Source: Bacillota bacterium (GTDB lineage: Bacteria > Bacillota > Dethiobacteria > SKNC01). Taken from it: a stretch of DNA of 5,499 bases. The number at the start of each line of letters is the position of its first letter. Within the stretch, counting starts at the first letter, position 1. The notes below the pieces were generated by a model that worked only from the letters and a program-made list of their open reading frames with translations, had not been told where the DNA came from and searched no databases. Positions 1-5,499 of the stretch are shown here, one piece after another. The DNA lies in the NCBI GenBank assembly GCA_007120745.1, contig SKNC01000084.1:1-5499 (forward strand), written 5' to 3'. The position numbers were made by a program, and so were the translations under genes.

Positions 1-20
1 AAATACCATTCTGGTTAGAA

Positions 21-38
21 TTAATAATTTGTTAATAA
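21..38 (+). promoter_or_regulatory. Tandem 7-bp repeat, possible response-regulator operator
   Basis: TTAATAA occurs at 21-27 and again at 32-38, an 11-bp centre-to-centre spacing with both copies in the same orientation. OmpR/PhoB-family regulators generally bind direct repeats spaced about one helical turn (10-11 bp), and such a regulator is encoded 2 kb downstream. The site lies upstream of the only good -10-like hexamer before the ABC operon. The region is AT-rich, so the repeat may be chance; the regulatory role is inference. Confidence 0.22.
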
Positions 39-68
39 AATTATAAGCGGTGTGTAAGGACCGGAACT

Positions 69-74
69 TATAAT
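69..74 (+). promoter_or_regulatory. Possible -10 box of the ABC transporter operon
   Basis: A perfect TATAAT lies at 69-74, about 60 bp before the ATPase start codon. No recognisable TTGACA-like -35 lies 16-18 bp upstream (46-51 reads AGCGGT). If this is a real sigma-A promoter it would be weak or depend on an activator, which would fit the tandem repeat just upstream. No terminator, attenuator or small gene is seen in the rest of 1-134. Confidence 0.3.
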
Positions 75-134
75 AGTAACTGAAGCTGATGGAACACCAA
101 TAATAAATTATATAGAAAACTGGAGGCGAATTAG

Positions 135-1061
135 ATGAAGAAAGAAGTGGTTTTGCAAATTGAAAACCTGCACAAGTCTTACGGCCAGAAAAAAGTAATA
201 GACGGCCTGAATTTGTCGGTTGAGAGGGGAGACATTTTTGGTTTCCTGGGGCCTAACGGTTCCGGTAAGACCACCACAATCCGGATGATTTTAGGGCTTA
301 TCAGCCTGGACCAGGGCAGCATAATCCTGAACGGGTATGACGTTCAAAAAGATTTTAAAAAGGCCATCGGTAAAGTGGGTGCCGTGGTTGAAACCCCTAA
401 GTTTTTTCAGGGTTACAGCGGATATAAGAACTTACAGCTGATGGCGGGGCTGTATTCCCACCTGCCCCCCGGTAGGGTGGAGGAAGTACTGGAAATGGTG
501 GGCTTGAAAAATCGCGGCAGGGATAAGGTGAGCAGCTACTCCCTGGGGATGAAACAGAGGCTGGGAATTGCCATGGCCCTGCTGAACCAACCGGAGGTAG
601 TGATTCTGGATGAACCCACCAACGGTCTGGATCCCCAGGGGATGAAGGAAATCCGGGAAATGATAGTCCAGCTTTCCCTGGAACAGGACATCACCTTTTT
701 CATCTCCAGCCACCTGCTGCATGAGGTGGAGCAAATATGCAATAAACTGGGAATTTTAAAAGAGGGGAGAAAACTGGCCCAGGGTAGTGTTAAGGAACTT
801 TTACAGAAAGATTATGAAGCAGTAGAAATTGTTACCACTTCTCGGGAAAAGGCGGTAAAGGTGCTTCAAAGTACAGGGTTCGCCCGGGATTTTAGCAGCA
901 CGGAGCGGGGGATTCGGTTGAAAGTAGATAAAGGATATTCTGAAAAATTAATTCAAAAGCTGGTGTCCAGTGATGTACCGGTCCAGTATGTGATACCGGA
1001 AAACCAAAGCCTGGAAAACTATTTCATTAATTTAACCGAAGGAGGGAGTCAAATTGCTTAG
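135..1061 (+). CDS. ABC transporter ATP-binding protein, BcrA/LanF-like
   Basis: This is the cytoplasmic ATPase subunit that would power the ABC-2 permease encoded next. Seen in the 308 residues: Walker A GPNGSGKT at 39-46; a Q-loop region at about 83-92 reading VVETPKF, with Glu where Gln is usual; the signature SYSLGMKQR at 134-142 in place of LSGGQ; Walker B VVILDEP at 155-161; the D-loop GLDP at 164-167; and the switch His193 in SSH. The Glu substitution and YSLGM signature are typical of the bacitracin/lantibiotic-type (BcrA, NisF-like) and other DrrA-related exporters. Residues about 225-308 form the accessory C-terminal region of this family. The ATG start is supported by GGAGG at 122-126, 8 nt upstream. 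The stop lies inside the permease gene (8-bp overlap), so the two are probably translationally coupled. Substrate is unknown; peptide antibiotic efflux or self-protection is the common family role, but general ABC-2 export is equally compatible. Confidence 0.93.
   Translation: MKKEVVLQIENLHKSYGQKKVIDGLNLSVERGDIFGFLGPNGSGKTTTIRMILGLISLDQGSIILNGYDVQKDFKKAIGKVGAVVETPKFFQGYSGYKNLQLMAGLYSHLPPGRVEEVLEMVGLKNRGRDKVSSYSLGMKQRLGIAMALLNQPEVVILDEPTNGLDPQGMKEIREMIVQLSLEQDITFFISSHLLHEVEQICNKLGILKEGRKLAQGSVKELLQKDYEAVEIVTTSREKAVKVLQSTGFARDFSSTERGIRLKVDKGYSEKLIQKLVSSDVPVQYVIPENQSLENYFINLTEGGSQIA
1039..1045 (+). promoter_or_regulatory. Strong RBS fixing a TTG start for the permease
   Basis: AAGGAGG is a near-perfect Shine-Dalgarno sequence lying 8 nt before the TTG at 1054. 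It sits inside the last codons of the ATPase gene and supports TTG, not a later ATG, as the permease start. Confidence 0.8.
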
Positions 1062-1833
1062 AGTGATAAAGTTCGAACTGTTTAAACTGTTTACCAGCAG
1101 GAAAGTGCCTGTAACCTTTTTAATTCTCATAGGACTCAGCCTTATGATGGCAGTGGGGATTAATGTAATGAACAGTATGGAGGAAGCACACAAGCTGCAC
1201 ATGGACGGCCAAATATTCCCGGTATTCCTTTTGAGCAACCTGGTAGACACGATTCTTCCCATTATGCTGGTAGTGCTCCTGGTGGGTTTAATTGCTGATG
1301 AATACAGGGACGGCACTTTGAAGCTGCCGCTTTTAAGGCCCATCAGCCGGGGAGAACTGCTTTTTGGGAAAATGGTGGCCGCGGTGGTTATGGTGGCAGC
1401 CCTGATGGCTGTTGCCCTGGTGGGGGGATATGCCGCAGGGACCTTGATTTTTGGTTGGGAGCAGGAGGTTATCATCGGGGAGCAGATGTTTATGGTAGAA
1501 AGCATCACCCAAACCCTGGGATTCTATCTCCTGACCCTGATTCCTTTCATCGCTTATGCCTTTGTTGTCCTGTTTTTCTCCATGATATTTGCTAACAGCG
1601 GCGTGGCCATTGGAGCGGCCATAGGGATACACTTCATGCTGCTGTTTACCGGGGGCTTTATTGAAAGGCTTCAGCCGGCTATATTAAACACTTACTATTT
1701 TATCGGCACCATGGCTCTGGCCCCATTGAACGGGTGGGAACTGCTGGGCAAACTGGCTGTGGTGGGAGCTTACATGATGGTATTTGCAGTGATTAACTAC
1801 ATCACCTTTAAGAAAAAAGACATACAGTATTAA
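1054..1833 (+). CDS. ABC-2 family transporter permease
   Basis: This is the integral membrane subunit of the exporter, 259 residues, the usual length for single-domain ABC-2 permeases. Six hydrophobic segments can be read at about 19-40, 57-80, 106-134, 155-180, 182-203 and 233-253. Between helices 2 and 3 lies the family hallmark EYRDGTLK...PISRGEL (83-102), the cytoplasmic coupling segment that contacts the ATPase. The N-terminus (LRVIKFELFKLF) is the amphipathic helix typical of the family, and the C-terminus ends in a basic cytoplasmic KKK tail. Translation starts at TTG behind a strong ribosome binding site and overlaps the ATPase gene by 8 bp. A working transporter would need two ATPases and two permease domains, so a homodimer of each is likely. 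No second permease gene is present. Substrate cannot be told from sequence. Confidence 0.9.
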   Translation: MLRVIKFELFKLFTSRKVPVTFLILIGLSLMMAVGINVMNSMEEAHKLHMDGQIFPVFLLSNLVDTILPIMLVVLLVGLIADEYRDGTLKLPLLRPISRGELLFGKMVAAVVMVAALMAVALVGGYAAGTLIFGWEQEVIIGEQMFMVESITQTLGFYLLTLIPFIAYAFVVLFFSMIFANSGVAIGAAIGIHFMLLFTGGFIERLQPAILNTYYFIGTMALAPLNGWELLGKLAVVGAYMMVFAVINYITFKKKDIQY

Positions 1834-1844
1834 CAGGTAAACGG

Positions 1845-1956
1845 GGGTCAGGCTTGAAATATTGAATTATTTACTTTCAGTATGTCTGACCCTGATGGTT
1901 TCCCAATTATTTCAATATATTTTTATAATAAAGGAGAATTTATTAAAGCCTGACCC
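1845..1956. mobile_element. Candidate MITE or REP-like element with GGGTCAG ends
   Basis: An 11-bp perfect inverted repeat, GGGTCAGGCTT at 1845-1855 and its complement at 1946-1956, bounds 112 bp of AT-rich non-coding DNA. A further CTGACCC at 1886-1892 lets the left arm pair alternatively with an inner partner: 1845-1853 with 1884-1892, nine pairs including one G-U. A second nested pair, ATATTGAA at 1859-1866 and TTCAATAT at 1911-1918, adds internal symmetry. Repeats ending in GGGTCAGGC/GCCTGACCC are, to my knowledge, common and dispersed in clostridial genomes and resemble elements moved in trans by IS200/REP-associated Y1 transposases. No transposase ORF lies inside. The element could also stop or process the ABC transcript, though neither arm is followed by a clear run of T. 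Mobility is inference, since copy number cannot be seen from one window. Confidence 0.5.
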
Positions 1957-2004
1957 TTAGAATACAAGTGAAATAATCAAGCAAACCCATAGATTTTTAT
2001 AGCT

Positions 2005-2034
2005 TTTTCAAATCTTTCATATGATAAATATAAT
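2005..2034 (+). promoter_or_regulatory. Putative sigma-A promoter of the two-component operon
   Basis: A perfect TATAAT at 2029-2034 is preceded at 18 bp by TTTTCA (2005-2010), which matches four of six -35 positions. It would start transcription about 50 bp before the regulator gene. TATACT at 2046-2051 is a second -10-like hexamer close by. The prediction is by eye only. Confidence 0.38.
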
Positions 2035-2080
2035 TAAAGCCGGTCTATACTGTGTTAAAATAGGAGTACAAAAATAAAGC

Positions 2081-2085
2081 AGGTG
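2081..2085 (+). promoter_or_regulatory. RBS deciding the response regulator start
   Basis: AGGTG ends 9 nt before the ATG at 2095. The in-frame GTG at 2083 overlaps this site, and that GTG and the ATG at 2086 have no Shine-Dalgarno at proper distance (the nearest, AGGAG at 2062-2066, is 16-19 nt away). The ATG at 2095 is therefore preferred. Confidence 0.65.
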
Positions 2086-2094
2086 ATGGGTTCA

Positions 2095-2793
2095 ATGCAG
2101 GAAAAGATACTGGTAGTGGATGACGAAAAAGAAATCGCCCAATTGATTCGGGATTATCTCAGGGCAGAGGGATATGAAGTATTTATGGCTTTTGACGGCG
2201 AAGAAGCGGTAAACTGCTTCAGGGAACAGAAACCTCAGCTGGCGGTGCTGGACATCATGCTTCCAAAAATGGACGGTACCGAGGTCTGCCGCATTATCCG
2301 GGAGGAATCCAACATTCCCATATTGATGATAAGCGCCAAAAAAAGCGACGTAGATAAGATACTGGCGTTGGGACTGGGAGCGGACGACTACATGACCAAG
2401 CCTTTCAGCCCAGGGGAGATGGTAGCCCGGGTTAAAGCGCAGCTGCGCCGGTTTACCAGCTTTTCAGCCGGGTTGGATAAAAAGGAGAAGCTCCAGTTTG
2501 GTGACCTGGAAATTGACCTGAAGGGCTATGGGGTGACCATGGCCGGGAAAAGTGTTATTCTTTCTGCCAAAGAGTTTGAATTATTAAGATACATGGCTCA
2601 AAATCCTGACCAGGTTCTGACCCGGGATCAAATTTTTGACAATGTATGGGGCTTTAGTGATTACGGAGATATCAACACGGTTACGGTTCATATACGAAGA
2701 ATCCGGGAAAAGCTGGAGCCGGACCCGGCAAAACCAGTGTTTATCAAAACCATATGGGGAGTAGGCTATAAATTTACGGGAGGGAAATCATGA
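2095..2793 (+). CDS. OmpR/PhoB-family response regulator
   Basis: This cytoplasmic transcription factor would be phosphorylated by the kinase encoded immediately downstream. From the ATG at 2095 it has 232 residues, standard for the family; starting at GTG 2083 would add four residues outside the receiver fold. The receiver domain covers about 3-118: acidic pair Asp9/Asp10, phospho-acceptor Asp53 in VLDIMLP, switch Ser80, Tyr99 and Lys102 in TKPF. A linker of about 15 residues leads to a winged-helix DNA-binding domain at about 133-228, with LSAKEFELL at 156-164, the recognition helix region NTVTVHIRRIREKL at 194-207 and the terminal wing IKTIWGVGYKF at 217-227. All phosphorylation residues are intact. 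The stop overlaps the kinase start (ATGA), a usual arrangement for cognate pairs. Target genes are unknown; the adjacent ABC operon is a natural candidate, and autoregulation is common in the family. Confidence 0.95.
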   Translation: MQEKILVVDDEKEIAQLIRDYLRAEGYEVFMAFDGEEAVNCFREQKPQLAVLDIMLPKMDGTEVCRIIREESNIPILMISAKKSDVDKILALGLGADDYMTKPFSPGEMVARVKAQLRRFTSFSAGLDKKEKLQFGDLEIDLKGYGVTMAGKSVILSAKEFELLRYMAQNPDQVLTRDQIFDNVWGFSDYGDINTVTVHIRRIREKLEPDPAKPVFIKTIWGVGYKFTGGKS

Positions 2794-4223
2794 AATTAGG
2801 GCTGCGCTCAAAATTAATCACAGCATTTATCCTGATATTTCTAATTCCCCTGGTTATGGCCGCTACTTTTATATATGTCTTATTTAACATTATGGTGGTA
2901 AGTAACCCGGAGATGCAGAGAATTGCCTTAAAAGAAGATCAGCAGGCTCTGGTGGTAAGTGCGGCAGCGGAAAATTTTCCACATATAAATGATTATGATC
3001 GGTTTAGTAAAATTGTCGACCCCCTGCTGGAGGAACACGAGCGGCTGCAGATACTGGACCATGAGAGCAGAGTTTTGTTTGATTCTAAAAGCAGGGAAAA
3101 TTCTTTGAGCCGCAAACAGTTAAATGCTGCCGTGCTGGCCGGACTTCAGGAGGACCACACACAGGATCCCGACATACAAAAATCCAGCTATCCGGTAGTG
3201 GTGGAGGGGCAGGTATTGGCTACGGCGGTAATGAGCTTTGATTTAACAGAAATGGTCTCCCAGGAGGTTATATACCGAATCCTGTTTTCTGTCATAACAG
3301 GCCTGGTGATTGGCCTTGCCCTGCTGGTGCTCTTGATATATTATTTTTCCAGAATCATTTCCGGAGGCATACTGGTTCCTTTAAAAGAACTGGGTCAGGC
3401 CACCGACAGCATATCCCGGGGGGACCTGGACTTTGAGATAAGTTACCGAAAAGATGATGAGCTGGGCCGCCTGTGCCGGGCTTTTGACACCATGAGACAG
3501 GACTTAAAAGAGTCCCTGGAAAAACAGGAGGCGTATGACCGCTCCCGTAAAGAGCTGGTGGCGGTTATTTCCCATGACCTTCGCACCCCCATTGCTTCTA
3601 TCAAAGGCTATGTGGAAGGACTGCAGGACGGCATTGTAAAAGACCCGGAGATGTTTCAGCGATACCTGGCGGTTATCCGGGACAAAACCAGCAAACTGGA
3701 CCATTTAATTGATGACCTTTTTCAGTATTCCCAGCTGGAGCTGGGCAACCTGTCCATGGAATTGAAAGAGGTTGACAGCCGGCTGATGCTGGAAAATATT
3801 TTGGAAACCGCGGAGTTTGATTTTGCCGGTCACCCGGTGGAACTGGTGGTGAAGAGGCCTCTGCCATCTGTTAAAATAATGGCCGATGAACACAGGATAT
3901 CCCAGGTAATTGATAATATCTTACAAAATGCAATGAGGTATGTGGAAGGAGAAAAAGGGAAAGTAGTAGTAGAGGCTGAGATTAAGGTTAGTTTACTCAG
4001 AATCCAAATCCGGGACAACGGCGCTGGAATTCCTGAAGAGGACCTTCCACATCTTTTTGACCGCTTCTACCGCCGGGAAAAATCCCGTTCCAAGGATTAT
4101 GGGGGAATTGGACTGGGCTTAGCCATCTGCAGGCACATCGTTGAGGAACATGGGGGCAAAATCTGGGCTGAGAGCAGGTTGGGGGAAGGCACTAGCTTCA
4201 CATTTACCCTGCCTTTGATATAA
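2790..4223 (+). CDS. Membrane sensor histidine kinase (HAMP-HisKA-HATPase)
   Basis: This inner-membrane kinase pairs with the preceding regulator. The 477 residues divide as follows: TM helix at about 9-36; an extracytoplasmic sensor region at about 37-162 (around 125 residues, no family I can name, perhaps a PAS-like/Cache fold); TM helix at about 163-186; HAMP at about 187-240 with Pro197 and the DELGRL segment; a dimerisation/phosphotransfer domain with the H-box AVISHDLRTPIASIKGY (258-274, phospho-His262); and the ATPase domain with N-box VIDNILQNA (373-381), G1 DNGAGIP (409-415), F-box FDRFYR (423-428) and G2 GGIGLGLAI (438-446). All catalytic boxes are intact, so it should be active. 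The start ATG overlaps the regulator stop by 4 bp, with GGGAGGG at 2778-2784 as ribosome binding site. The large outer domain separates it from short-loop intramembrane-sensing BceS-type kinases. The signal sensed is unknown. Confidence 0.95.
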   Translation: MKLGLRSKLITAFILIFLIPLVMAATFIYVLFNIMVVSNPEMQRIALKEDQQALVVSAAAENFPHINDYDRFSKIVDPLLEEHERLQILDHESRVLFDSKSRENSLSRKQLNAAVLAGLQEDHTQDPDIQKSSYPVVVEGQVLATAVMSFDLTEMVSQEVIYRILFSVITGLVIGLALLVLLIYYFSRIISGGILVPLKELGQATDSISRGDLDFEISYRKDDELGRLCRAFDTMRQDLKESLEKQEAYDRSRKELVAVISHDLRTPIASIKGYVEGLQDGIVKDPEMFQRYLAVIRDKTSKLDHLIDDLFQYSQLELGNLSMELKEVDSRLMLENILETAEFDFAGHPVELVVKRPLPSVKIMADEHRISQVIDNILQNAMRYVEGEKGKVVVEAEIKVSLLRIQIRDNGAGIPEEDLPHLFDRFYRREKSRSKDYGGIGLGLAICRHIVEEHGGKIWAESRLGEGTSFTFTLPLI

Positions 4224-4285
4224 CTTAATGGCCTACAGGATATTATAAGGATTAATACATGTAAATAAACTTTAGCAGGAAGATT

Positions 4286-4345
4286 GCGGATATTTGAAGA
4301 ATGAGTTTATATCTTTATTTACTTTTTAAATTAGATTATATCCGC
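4286..4345. repeat. Inverted repeat in the leader of the ACT-domain gene
   Basis: GCGGATAT at 4286-4293 is repeated in inverse at 4338-4345, with 44 nt between. Overlapping inverse pairs also occur: AAGAATG at 4297-4303 with 4345-4351, and TTTATAT at 4306-4312 with 4353-4359 just before the ribosome binding site. These pairings cross or compete. The 151-bp gap 4224-4374 has no ORF and no GC-rich terminator hairpin with a T-run. It may hold the promoter of the following operon, an RNA leader or an operator. No known riboswitch class was recognised. Confidence 0.35.
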
Positions 4346-4374
4346 ATTCTTTATATAAAGGAGAGATTTAAAAA

Positions 4375-4674
4375 ATGTCTGAATTGAGTGAAAACCCCAG
4401 GGGAAACCGAATTATTGTCAGCATAATGGGACCGGACAAAGTAGGAATCATCAGCGGCGTGACCGGAGTGCTTTCAGCCAACAATATAAATATCTTAGAT
4501 ATCAGCCAGACCACTCTGCAGGAATTCCTGGTCATGGTTTTAGTGGCAGACATGGAACACAGCAAGGTGGACCTGGCTACCCTGAAGGAGCTTCTCAATG
4601 CCAAGGGCAAGGTGATTGGTGTTCGCATCGATGCCCAGCACGAAGATGTGTTTAACTTTATGCACCGGATCTAG
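4375..4674 (+). CDS. ACT-domain protein, UPF0237 family
   Basis: This small cytoplasmic protein of 99 residues is a single ACT domain, the ligand-binding fold used for allosteric sensing of amino acids and related molecules. The ACT core starts at about residue 12: the first strand RIIVSIMG leads into the motif GPDKVGIISGVTGVL (19-33), then NNINILDISQT (37-47), the pattern typical of UPF0237 and the related GcvR ACT domains. The tail DVFNFMHRI also resembles the usual end of this family. About ten polar residues precede the core, giving slightly more than the family's common length of about 90. The ATG is supported by AAGGAG at 4358-4363, 11 nt upstream. The next gene, a UPF0210 protein, follows after 72 bp; the two families are habitual neighbours in Firmicutes and probably work together, the ACT protein as a regulator or subunit. 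The ligand is unknown. GcvR-like control of glycine cleavage is not supported here, since no gcv gene is in view. Confidence 0.9.
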   Translation: MSELSENPRGNRIIVSIMGPDKVGIISGVTGVLSANNINILDISQTTLQEFLVMVLVADMEHSKVDLATLKELLNAKGKVIGVRIDAQHEDVFNFMHRI

Positions 4675-4732
4675 TCACAAATACCACAGCTTTTGTTAAG
4701 CTTACTTTTTAATGAAACTAAGCATGCCATCG

Positions 4733-4738
4733 AAGGAG
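4733..4738 (+). promoter_or_regulatory. RBS of the UPF0210 gene
   Basis: AAGGAG lies 8 nt before the ATG at 4747 and fixes the start of this truncated gene. The 72-bp gap after the ACT gene contains no evident terminator, so the two genes are probably co-transcribed. Confidence 0.7.
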
Positions 4739-4746
4739 TGTAGACA

Positions 4747-5499
4747 ATGCTGACCATACAGGAAATTATGGAGACCATTAAAATGGTGCAGGAGGAAAAC
4801 CTGGACATACGGACCGTTACCATGGGAATCAATCTCAGGGACTGCAGCCATGCCAGCTGCCGAACCGCCTGTACAAACATTTATGATAAAATCACCCGAC
4901 TGGCGGAGAACCTGGTGAAAACCGGAGAAGACATTGCCCGGGAATACGGCATTCCCATTGTTAACAAGAGAATTTCGGTAACCCCCATATCCCTGGTGGC
5001 GGAAGCCAGCGGGGTTTCCAGTTACCTGCCCTTTGCCGAGGCCATGGACCGGGCAGCCCGGACCGTAGGGGTAAATTATATTGGGGGTTTTTCTGCCCTG
5101 GTCCACAAGGGATTTACCTCCGGAGACCGGGTTTTAATAGATTCTATTCCCGAAGCCCTATCCGGAACTGAAACTGTTTGCTCCTCGGTGAATGTGGCTA
5201 CTACAAAGGCTGGAATCAACATGGATGCCGTATACACCATGGGCAGGGTGATTAAAGAAACCGCCCGGCTCACCGAAGACCGGGATGGCTTAGGCTGTGC
5301 CAAACTGGTGGTCTTTGCCAATGTGCCCGAGGACAACCCCTTCATGGCCGGGGCCTTTCATGGAATAGGCGAACCGGAGTGCGTGATCAATGTAGGGGTC
5401 AGCGGCCCTGGGGTAGTGAAGTGCGCCGTGGAACGGGTAAAGGGGACAGAATTCGGAATTTTAGCGGAAACCATCAAAAAGACTGCTTTTAAAGTCACC
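4747..5499 (+). CDS. UPF0210 (DUF711) 'PFL family' protein, 3' truncated by window
   Basis: The frame from ATG 4747 stays open for 251 codons to the window end; the family is about 450 residues, so roughly 55 percent is visible. The protein is recognised from several stretches that I recall as conserved in UPF0210: [11 protein letters not shown] (20-30), [16 protein letters not shown] (68-83), [14 protein letters not shown] (110-123), [15 protein letters not shown] (145-159), MGRVIKETA (165-173), [21 protein letters not shown] (186-206) and [12 protein letters not shown] (214-225). It should be a soluble cytoplasmic protein: no signal peptide or membrane segment is seen. 'PFL family' reflects a proposed structural likeness to pyruvate formate-lyase; no catalytic activity is established to my knowledge, and the C-terminal half, where a glycyl-radical motif would be sought, lies outside. 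Seven cysteines occur: 33, 38, 42, 145, 184, 212 and 226. Three of them cluster near the N-terminus. The upstream ACT gene is its usual partner. Confidence 0.9.
   Translation, partial: MLTIQEIMETIKMVQEENLDIRTVTMGINLRDCSHASCRTACTNIYDKITRLAENLVKTGEDIAREYGIPIVNKRISVTPISLVAEASGVSSYLPFAEAMDRAARTVGVNYIGGFSALVHKGFTSGDRVLIDSIPEALSGTETVCSSVNVATTKAGINMDAVYTMGRVIKETARLTEDRDGLGCAKLVVFANVPEDNPFMAGAFHGIGEPECVINVGVSGPGVVKCAVERVKGTEFGILAETIKKTAFKVT

Noticed and set aside
432..742. Two minus-strand open frames under the ABC ATPase
   Set aside because: They are antisense to the signature and Walker B coding region and resemble no family.
1032..1508. A 158-codon open frame on the minus strand under the permease gene
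   Set aside because: It lies fully antisense to a well-supported ABC-2 permease, has a low-complexity Ser/Thr/Ile-rich translation typical of an antisense shadow, and resembles no family.
1845..1892. Rho-independent terminator of the ABC operon
   Set aside because: The 3' arm is followed by CTGATGGTTTCCC, not a T-run, and the loop is about 30 nt and AT-rich. A processing or stalling role remains possible, but a classical terminator is not supported.
1928..1937. ATAAAGGAGA as ribosome binding site of a small gene in the repeat element
   Set aside because: No start codon follows at working distance; the next in-frame triplets soon reach TAA.
2083..2094. GTG at 2083 or ATG at 2086 as response regulator start
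   Set aside because: No Shine-Dalgarno lies at proper spacing; the GTG is itself within the AGGTG site that serves the ATG at 2095.
135..4223. A BceRS-BceAB-type resistance module
   Set aside because: The permease has six helices and 259 residues, not the roughly ten-helix FtsX-type BceB of about 650 residues, and the kinase has a large extracytoplasmic domain.
4224..4374. A known riboswitch (glycine, lysine or SAM type) before the ACT gene
   Set aside because: The stretch is AT-rich and short, and I could find none of the conserved GC-rich cores of these classes.
4702..5106. A 134-codon minus-strand open frame across the start of the UPF0210 gene
   Set aside because: The plus-strand frame carries strong family motifs and its own ribosome binding site; the antisense product is Gly/His-rich without recognisable domains.

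Overview
The window looks like chromosomal DNA from a low-to-moderate-GC Gram-positive bacterium, most likely an anaerobic Firmicute of the Clostridia. The grounds are strong AAGGAGG-type ribosome binding sites, a TTG start, AT-rich intergenic DNA between mid-GC genes, protein sequences of clostridial flavour, and a GGGTCAG-bounded repeat of a kind I associate with such genomes. The genus cannot be fixed from the sequence. Five complete genes and one truncated gene all lie on the + strand. No tRNA, rRNA or CRISPR array is visible.

Region 1 (1-1833) is a two-gene ABC-2 exporter operon. A BcrA/LanF-like ATPase overlaps by 8 bp with a six-helix ABC-2 permease that begins at TTG. The leader (1-134) has a possible -10 box and a tandem 7-bp repeat at 11-bp spacing.

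Region 2 (1834-2094) is non-coding. It holds a candidate miniature mobile element or REP-like repeat (1845-1956), bounded by an 11-bp inverted repeat with a third copy of the core inside. After it comes the probable promoter of the next operon.

Region 3 (2095-4223) is a classical OmpR-family two-component system. The response regulator and a two-TM HAMP/HisKA/HATPase sensor kinase overlap by ATGA. Its neighbourhood with the exporter suggests a drug, peptide or envelope-stress response, but this is not of the Bce type and no regulatory link is proven.

Region 4 (4224-5499) starts with a 151-bp AT-rich leader containing an inverted repeat. It is followed by an ACT-domain protein (UPF0237) and the first 251 codons of its usual partner, a UPF0210/DUF711 'PFL family' protein that runs off the window. 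This conserved pair is probably an enzyme of unknown reaction with a small-molecule-sensing subunit. It is the least understood biology here. I see no clear evidence of a wholly new system; the repeat at 1845-1956 and the UPF0237/UPF0210 pair merit most attention.
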